From: Thauera sp.
GTDB lineage: Bacteria; Pseudomonadota; Gammaproteobacteria; Burkholderiales; Rhodocyclaceae
DNA: 8,372 nt
Direction: 5' to 3'
NCBI GenBank assembly: GCA_023150215.1
Contig: JAKLLJ010000122.1
Location: 1-8,372, forward strand
Shown here: positions 6,238-8,372 of the stretch, one piece after another
Layout of the letters: every line of letters begins with the position of its first letter
Position numbering within the stretch: position 1 is the first letter of the stretch
Translations under genes and position numbers: made by a program
Notes under the pieces: model-generated
The model's database searches: none
The model's input: only the letters and a program-made list of their open reading frames with translations
Told to the model about the DNA's origin: nothing

Positions 6238-6705
6238 ATGGACGACTTCGACCAGCGCTTCGAAAAGACTTTCTCGATGGTGGCTTTCGCGACCAACCGC
6301 CACCTCGTCGATCACATGCGGCGCCTGATCACACTGCTCGACATGGACGTCGAGAGCGCCCTGCTGTGGGGCCTGGTCGCCCACCTCAGCGTCGCACACG
6401 CGATGCACTCGGGGGCGCTGCCATCCGACCTGCTCGCCCCCAACGGCTTCATGCTCGGCGAAGCCCGCCCGGTCCGCCTCGCTGATCTCGTGCAGGTCTC
6501 GGGCCTGCCCAAGGAAACGGTGCGGCGCAAGCTGCAAAGGCTGCGCGAGCGAGGCAAGCTAGAGCGCAACGAGGACGGGCGCTGGGTCGTGCTGCGCACC
6601 GGAGTCGACGAGACCACCTACGAATTCACCCGCGAGTCGGTCAAGCGCTTGCTGCAGACCGCACGTGTGATCGAAAGCATCCTGCAGCACGCGCGCCCGG
6701 ACTGA
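6238..6705 (+). CDS. HTH transcriptional regulator, 155 aa
   Basis: The ATG has GGAG 6 bases upstream. Residues 1-75 are predicted mostly helical (FATNRHLVDHMRRLITLLDM, then ALLWGLVAHLSVAHAM) and may form a dimer or sensing part. Residues about 78-118 form a winged helix-turn-helix: VRLADLVQVSGLPKETVRRK, a recognition helix reaching RLRERGKL, then a wing NEDGRWVVLR. The GLPKETVRRKLQ.L...G.L.R..DGRWV pattern is typical of small MarR/IclR-like winged-helix DNA-binding domains. The C-terminal helix (about 131-152) may assist dimerisation. No metal-binding cluster or ligand domain is evident. It is transcribed divergently from the RRM gene and is the only regulator in the window, so it may control the RRM gene, the leftward cluster or itself. 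A long GC-rich gap and REP elements follow it. Confidence 0.85.
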   Translation: MDDFDQRFEKTFSMVAFATNRHLVDHMRRLITLLDMDVESALLWGLVAHLSVAHAMHSGALPSDLLAPNGFMLGEARPVRLADLVQVSGLPKETVRRKLQRLRERGKLERNEDGRWVVLRTGVDETTYEFTRESVKRLLQTARVIESILQHARPD

Positions 6706-6755
6706 AACGAAGGCGGTCGCGAATCGCCCTCCCCGGCCCCCCGCCCCCGACGCCC

Positions 6756-6849
6756 TGTAGGAGCGGCGGCAGCCGCGAACGCCGCCGTGCCGCAATCGAC
6801 ATCGAGGATGGATACGGGCGCCGTGTTCGCGCCTTCCGGCGCTCCTACA
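6756..6849. repeat. REPIN (inverted REP doublet), 94 bp
   Basis: A rightward REP (6756-6779; head TGTAGGAG, hairpin GCGGC-GGCA-GCCGC, tail GAA) faces a leftward REP (6826-6849; reverse-strand reading head TGTAGGAG, hairpin GCGCC-GGAA-GGCGC, tail GAA). A 46-base middle separates them. GTAG followed by an imperfect palindrome is the hallmark of REPs mobilised by RAYT (Y1 tyrosine) transposases. Overall length equals the three REPINs at 7935-8252, but the middle differs in sequence. It lies between the convergent HTH and SDR genes. Confidence 0.85.
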
Positions 6850-6888
6850 GAAACCGCAGGCCCTGTAGGAGCGCCGGAAGGCGCGAAC
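6825..6888. repeat. Perfect 26-bp-arm inverted repeat made by two REPs; likely bidirectional transcription stop
   Basis: The leftward REP of the doublet (6825-6850) and a third, rightward REP (6863-6888) are exact reverse complements over 26 bases with a 12-base loop (AAACCGCAGGCC). The third REP (about 6864-6887) has no partner of its own further right. Such a hairpin would be very stable in RNA from either strand. It sits between the stop codons of two convergent genes, so it may act as a terminator or as a 3' RNA protector, although no T-run follows. Confidence 0.8.
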
Positions 6889-7067
6889 GAGCCAAGCGCG
6901 ACATCCAAACGCCAGACGTCGCCATCGTCCGCATCAGCGCTCTGTACGCGAGAACCGCGGCAGGGCGGTGGAATCCGCAGCGCCGAAGACGTTCCAGCGA
7001 CCGCCCTTCCCGTCAGCCGAAAAAAACCTGGCGGCGGCGGGTCGAAACGGCGAAATCACCACGCCGC
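6889..7067. other. Non-coding stretch with only a weak terminator candidate
   Basis: Together with 6706-6888 this completes a gap of about 360 bases between convergent genes. I see no gene in it. On the minus strand, downstream of the SDR stop, there is a T7 run (7020-7026) preceded by a possible GCGGCG/CGCCGC stem (7062-7067 with 7031-7036, long loop). This is a weak Rho-independent terminator candidate. Confidence 0.3.
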
Positions 7068-7820
7068 TCATCCGATGGTGTAGCCGCCATCGACGACGAT
7101 TTCCTGGCCGTAGATGTTCCTGGCGCCGTCCGAGGCCAGGAACACCGAGGCCTCGGCGATATCCTCCGGCTGACCGAATGCACCCGGCATCAACCGGGAG
7201 GTGATCCTTTCCGCAACGGTACTCAGAACCTCGGGCGGCAACCCGACCGTTCCCCACAGCGGCGTCCCGATCGGGCCTGGCGCAATGGCATTGACGCGGA
7301 TGCCCTGGGGAGCGAGCTCTGCCGCGAGGGTTTGCGAAAGGGATTTCAGGGCCGCCTTGCTGGCACTGTAGATGGCCAGGCCAGGGAAGCCTACCTGGGT
7401 AAGGAAAGTGGTGATGAACTGAATCGATCCCCCCTTGCGAAGGTGGGGAATGAACAAGCGCGCAGTCTCTGCCGCAGCGAAGAGATTGACCGAAAACTGG
7501 GCATTGAAGGCTTCGGCGGTGCTGTTCTCGAAGGAAACCACGCGCGCAATACCGGCATTCGGCACGACGATATCCACGCCGCCATGAGCCTGGACGGTTT
7601 CATCGACGAGGCGCTTCAGGTCTTCGGCGCATGTGACATCGCCTGCCACCGCCTTGACCTGTCCGGGATAGGCCTTCTCCAAGTCCTTCAAGGCGTCAAG
7701 GTTGCGGGCAAACGCCACGATCTGCGCGCCTTCCTCCGCGTACTTTCCGACGATCGATTTCCCGATCCCGCTACTGGCGCCCGTAACGACTGCCACCTTG
7801 CCTTCAAGCTTCCTTGCCAT
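7068..7820 (-). CDS. Classical short-chain dehydrogenase/reductase (SDR), 250 aa, Thr at catalytic Ser position
   Basis: NAD(P)(H)-dependent oxidoreductase with a Rossmann fold. The cofactor motif TGASSGIG is at residues 13-20, the adenine-ring motif (GDVT) at 60-63 and PNAGIA at 87-92. Asn112, Tyr151 and Lys155 (YSASK) of the catalytic tetrad are present. The residue 13 before Tyr151, normally Ser, is Thr138 (SIQFITTF). The motif GIRVNAIAPGPIGTPLW and the C-terminal SD.A..I.GQEIVVDGGYTIG are standard. Arg39 after beta2 (VAFARN), with no Asp at the end of beta2, suggests NADP(H). The substrate is not readable. The start ATG at 7820 has GGGAG 6 bases upstream; a longer in-frame reading runs into the repeat array and is not real. 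By eye the gene is less GC-rich than its neighbours, and repeats flank it on both sides, which hints at separate acquisition. Confidence 0.93.
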   Translation of the reverse strand: MARKLEGKVAVVTGASSGIGKSIVGKYAEEGAQIVAFARNLDALKDLEKAYPGQVKAVAGDVTCAEDLKRLVDETVQAHGGVDIVVPNAGIARVVSFENSTAEAFNAQFSVNLFAAAETARLFIPHLRKGGSIQFITTFLTQVGFPGLAIYSASKAALKSLSQTLAAELAPQGIRVNAIAPGPIGTPLWGTVGLPPEVLSTVAERITSRLMPGAFGQPEDIAEASVFLASDGARNIYGQEIVVDGGYTIG

Positions 7821-7837
7821 GTCGTGCTCCCGAAATT

Positions 7838-7853
7838 GTCCCCAGCCTGGGAC
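7838..7853. promoter_or_regulatory. Short inverted repeat in the SDR gene leader
   Basis: GTCCC (7838-7842) and GGGAC (7849-7853) flank 6 bases, and CCCAG/CTGGG forms an alternative pairing inside. It lies 18 bases before the SDR start codon. It could be an operator half-site pair or a leader hairpin; the arms are short, so chance is possible. Because the repeat array begins at 7935, the SDR promoter should fall within 7821-7934. Confidence 0.25.
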
Positions 7854-7934
7854 TGAAACAAGAATACTGGAAAGGCAAGCAATTCTCGTCGACACGCATG
7901 GGCGTCGTTGTGCGCCGGTCCGCCCGGGCTCCCC

Positions 7935-8252
7935 TGTAGGAGCGGCGGCAGCCGCGAATCGGGCGGTTCCTGGCGCGGCGCGGGTGACGAGGGCCATCGC
8001 CGGGTTCGCGCCTTCCGGCGCTTCTACACGGGGACCGGAGGCATGCCGTAGGAGCGGCGGCAGCCGCGAATCGGGCGGTTCCTGGCGCGGCGCGGGTGAC
8101 GTGGGCCATCGCCGGGTTCGCGCCTTCCGGCGCTCCTACACGGGGACCGGAGGCATGCTGTAGGAGCGGCGGCAGCCGCGAAGCGGGCGGTTCCTGGCGC
8201 GGCGCGGGTGACGAAGGTCGCCGCCGTGTTCGCGCCTTCCGGCGCTCCTGCA
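7935..8252. repeat. Tandem array of three REPINs, 112-bp period
   Basis: Three 94-bp REP doublets lie at 7935-8028, 8047-8140 and 8159-8252, separated by near-identical 19-base and 18-base linkers (CGGGGACCGGAGGCATGC plus one variable base), giving an exact 112-bp period. Each has a rightward REP (GTAGGAGCGGCGGCAGCCGC head and stem), a 46-base middle and a leftward REP. Units 1 and 2 differ at only about 3 of 112 positions. Unit 3 is more diverged in the right half of its middle and has TGCAGGAG in place of TGTAGGAG in its last REP; unit 1 has a TAGAAG variant in its second REP. With flanks, this array fills most of the 530-base gap between the SDR start and the right edge. No protein-coding gene lies in that gap: open frames across it only translate the repeats. 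Confidence 0.9.
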
Positions 8253-8350
8253 GGGGTGGGTCGGCGTGCGCTTTTCTGCGACACACCGGACGATGGCGCC
8301 GGCAAGGGGCTGTCACGCGCTCGTCGCACGGCTCGGCTAGGTTCGGCGTC

Positions 8351-8372
8351 ATGACCACGATCGACCTGATCT
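8351..8372 (+). CDS. Possible start of a rightward gene (runs off right edge)
   Basis: An ATG at 8351 opens MTTIDLI before the window ends. The bases before it (TAGGTTCGGCGTC) contain AGG about 9 bases upstream, a weak ribosome binding site. Seven codons are too few to identify anything; the only support is the position beyond the repeat array. Confidence 0.2.

Noticed and set aside
7935..8252. CRISPR array
   Set aside because: Repeats alternate in orientation, the segments between them are near-identical instead of unique, and no cas genes are present. The GTAG head plus hairpin indicates REPs.
6756..8252. Composite transposon carrying the SDR gene between repeats
   Set aside because: The flanking repeats are REP elements without a transposase, and no target-site duplication is visible; at most the SDR gene lies between two REP-rich gaps.
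7804..8358. Minus-strand frames over the repeat array giving repeated Ala/Pro/Gly-rich peptides
   Set aside because: They are translations of the REP units (recurring FAAAAAPT and GAPEGAN), not genes; no ribosome binding site or non-repeat content was found.

Overview
The window comes from a high-GC bacterium. Gene style (tight leftward operon, GGAG-type ribosome binding sites, RND efflux, REP repeats with a GTAGGAGC head) fits a Pseudomonadota chromosome, probably a betaproteobacterium of the Rhodocyclales type. That placement is an inference from style only, since no rRNA or marker gene is present.

Left two thirds (1-6080), all on the minus strand, read from right to left. First come a small RRM-type RNA-binding protein (5829-6080), a doubtful 30-residue exported peptide (5626-5718) and a secreted helical protein (5100-5600). 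Next is a compact efflux operon: two small paralogous SHOCT-domain lipoproteins (4714-4914 and 4501-4710), a lipoprotein periplasmic adaptor (3377-4486) and an RND transporter (318-3362). The four genes are separated by only 3, 14 and 14 bases and are almost certainly co-transcribed. No outer-membrane factor is present, so the pump must borrow one or have it outside the window. Downstream of the pump lies a scar: a roughly 39-codon fragment of an HD-type phosphohydrolase gene (184-300), overlapped in another frame by the 5' part of a Fic-family-like gene that runs off the left edge.

Middle (6081-6705): a divergent region of 157 bases separates the RRM gene from a rightward HTH regulator (6238-6705). 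It holds a plausible sigma70 promoter, an 8-bp inverted repeat overlapping its -35 box, and a short perfect palindrome just after the expected transcription start.

Right part (6706-8372): a short-chain dehydrogenase (7068-7820, minus), whose usual catalytic serine is a threonine, is flanked on both sides by REP-type palindromic repeats. On its 3' side there is one 94-bp REP doublet (REPIN) plus a single REP that together form a perfect 26-bp-arm hairpin. On its 5' side there are three REPINs in tandem with an exact 112-bp period. No transposase for these elements is in the window. The last 22 bases may be the start of another rightward gene.

The strongest candidates for something new are the SHOCT lipoprotein pair leading an RND operon, the tandem REPIN array with covarying arms, and the RRM gene/HTH regulator pair with its structured divergent promoter region.
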